A stretch of 8,079 nucleotides of DNA from an uncultured bacterium (GTDB taxonomy: Bacteria; Cyanobacteriota; Vampirovibrionia; Gastranaerophilales; Gastranaerophilaceae). Below are positions 7,143-8,079 of this stretch, piece after piece; position 1 is the stretch's first letter; the number at the start of each line of letters is the position of its first letter. The notes below the pieces were generated by a model. That model searched no databases. It was not told where the DNA came from and saw only the letters and a program-made list of their open reading frames with translations. The position numbers and the translations under genes are program-made. Where the stretch lies: NCBI GenBank assembly GCA_937894665.1, contig CALAWF010000044.1, positions 1-8,079 of the forward strand, read 5' to 3'.

Positions 7143-8079
7143 TTAATCAGATACCGTACATAAGAAAAGACGCTCTTCGTTTTCTTTTATTTCGGATTTT
7201 CCCGTTGTAAACGGTTTATAGCTTTCCGAAAAGACTTTTACTGTACCTTTCTTCTCTAATATTCTCATAATATCATCATCTGGAATTTTTGCATTTGAAC
7301 GGTCATTACCTTTTTCAGCCATATTATTGTATGATAATAATATATATTTTGCGTTGATGTTATCAATCAAATTTTCAAATGCTTTTGCAGCACTTCTCGT
7401 ACAATATTTACTTTTCATATTTGTTCTGTCCATTTTTCTTGCTACGCCAAATACTTTCGGTTTTTCCCAACGGGCAACATTTTCAAGTAAATGATATGCA
7501 TCACAATATTGCCTTGAATTATACGGAGGGTCAATGTAAACCAAGTCGACTTTAATGGATTTCACCAAATCGTTTGCGTCACAATTATAACATCTGTTTT
7601 TGGAATTATTGTTTATTTCAGCCAATGGCACTAACAATTCCAGCTGCTTATCAAATTCTGCCCCTTTTCTATATGCGTCATGATGTCCGCAGGTCTTTGC
7701 GATTTTATCCATAGCATAGAGCAGAGAAGTAATAAGTAATGCCCTTTCTCTATCGTTGATATTTCCCTTTTTATAATTCTTTTCTATATCTTCTCTTATA
7801 AATCCGATTTTCGCACAGTCCTTATAACTAAAATAAGTATCTGCAAAATTTTCTGTCATATAATTGTCTGCTATATTATCAACAGAATTATAATAAACAA
7901 CATAATCTACAATCGTTTGAGATCTGTATATTTCACTTCCGAACCAAGCAAAATTGCAAATATAATTACTATACATCAAATCATTTGTTATAATAATCTT
8001 ATCCGTAAATGCCGATGATACGGCACCGGTGCCCGCAAAAATATCTGCAACAGATTTTATACCCTTACATTCACTTTCA
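7143..8079 (-). CDS. D12-class DNA adenine methyltransferase, 5'-truncated by the window edge
   Basis: This gene encodes an N6-adenine DNA methyltransferase that would protect host DNA from the nuclease encoded two genes downstream. The frame stays open to the right edge, so the true start is outside the window and 311 residues are visible. The first in-frame start-like codon inside the window (TTG at 7979) is not the real start. The 33 codons before it contain SVADIFAGTGAV, the S-adenosylmethionine-binding motif I (FxGxG), at visible residues 9-20. The catalytic motif IV, YIDPPYNSRQY, lies at visible residues 181-191, LLSYNN follows at about 247-252, and an EERLFLC strand sits near the C-terminus. 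The motif order (I before DPPY) and the DPPYNxRQY form fit the D12/alpha class. Probably only about 25-35 N-terminal residues are missing, including a TGGK/IGSK-type motif X. It ends 13 bp before the second methyltransferase, implying one operon. Target base and site cannot be read from sequence; that each enzyme modifies one strand of an asymmetric site is inference. Confidence 0.9.
   Translation of the reverse strand, partial: ESECKGIKSVADIFAGTGAVSSAFTDKIIITNDLMYSNYICNFAWFGSEIYRSQTIVDYVVYYNSVDNIADNYMTENFADTYFSYKDCAKIGFIREDIEKNYKKGNINDRERALLITSLLYAMDKIAKTCGHHDAYRKGAEFDKQLELLVPLAEINNNSKNRCYNCDANDLVKSIKVDLVYIDPPYNSRQYCDAYHLLENVARWEKPKVFGVARKMDRTNMKSKYCTRSAAKAFENLIDNINAKYILLSYNNMAEKGNDRSNAKIPDDDIMRILEKKGTVKVFSESYKPFTTGKSEIKENEERLFLCTVSD

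Noticed and set aside
1..8079. CRISPR array, tRNA, rRNA or insertion sequence
   Set aside because: No regularly spaced direct repeats, no cloverleaf-like sequence and no transposase or integrase motifs were seen on either strand.

Overview
The window is a stretch of AT-rich (about one-third G+C by eye) bacterial DNA. Every convincing gene lies on the minus strand. The strong AGGAGG-type ribosome binding sites, low GC, standard stop codons and tightly packed genes suggest a Bacillota organism, probably a gut-type clostridium. That taxonomic call is inference. The content is a two-module antiphage defence island.

Right part (8079 down to 4233): a type II (type IIS-like) restriction-modification operon. 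In transcription order it has a D12-class adenine methyltransferase whose first codons lie off the right edge, a second and clearly different D12-class adenine methyltransferase, and an AlwI-family restriction endonuclease. Two methyltransferases per nuclease fits an asymmetric target, where each strand needs its own modification. Gaps are 13 bp between the methyltransferases and 11 bp between the second methyltransferase and the nuclease ATG. The nuclease ribosome binding site overlaps the stop codon of the gene before it.

Middle (4232 to 4041): a 192-bp spacer holding what looks like a broken or frameshifted small gene. A perfect GGAGG-8 nt-GTG start is followed by only 10 codons. A +1 shift then opens a frame that ends in a cysteine- and aromatic-rich peptide.

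Left-centre (4040 to 540): a complete Hachiman system. hamA encodes the DUF1837 nuclease subunit, with H-G-A-D and G-E-S-K active-site motifs. hamB encodes an 854-residue superfamily 2 helicase. The two genes abut with no intergenic base, and the hamB ribosome binding site is built into the last hamA codons.

Left end (1 to 539): no intact gene. It holds a possible dead small ORF (an ATA where the start codon should be, plus an internal TAG), a strong compound hairpin of unknown function, and a short dyad at the extreme left. It could be the edge of the island or of a mobile element, but no transposase, integrase or att site is visible.

Together the genes give two defence layers. Restriction-modification cuts unmodified incoming DNA. 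Hachiman is known as a helicase-nuclease complex that senses damaged or abnormal DNA and then degrades DNA broadly. GATC is strikingly rare in the window (4 occurrences by eye, none in the Hachiman genes). The least explained items are the frameshifted small ORF between the two systems and the left-end hairpin with its small ORF remnant.
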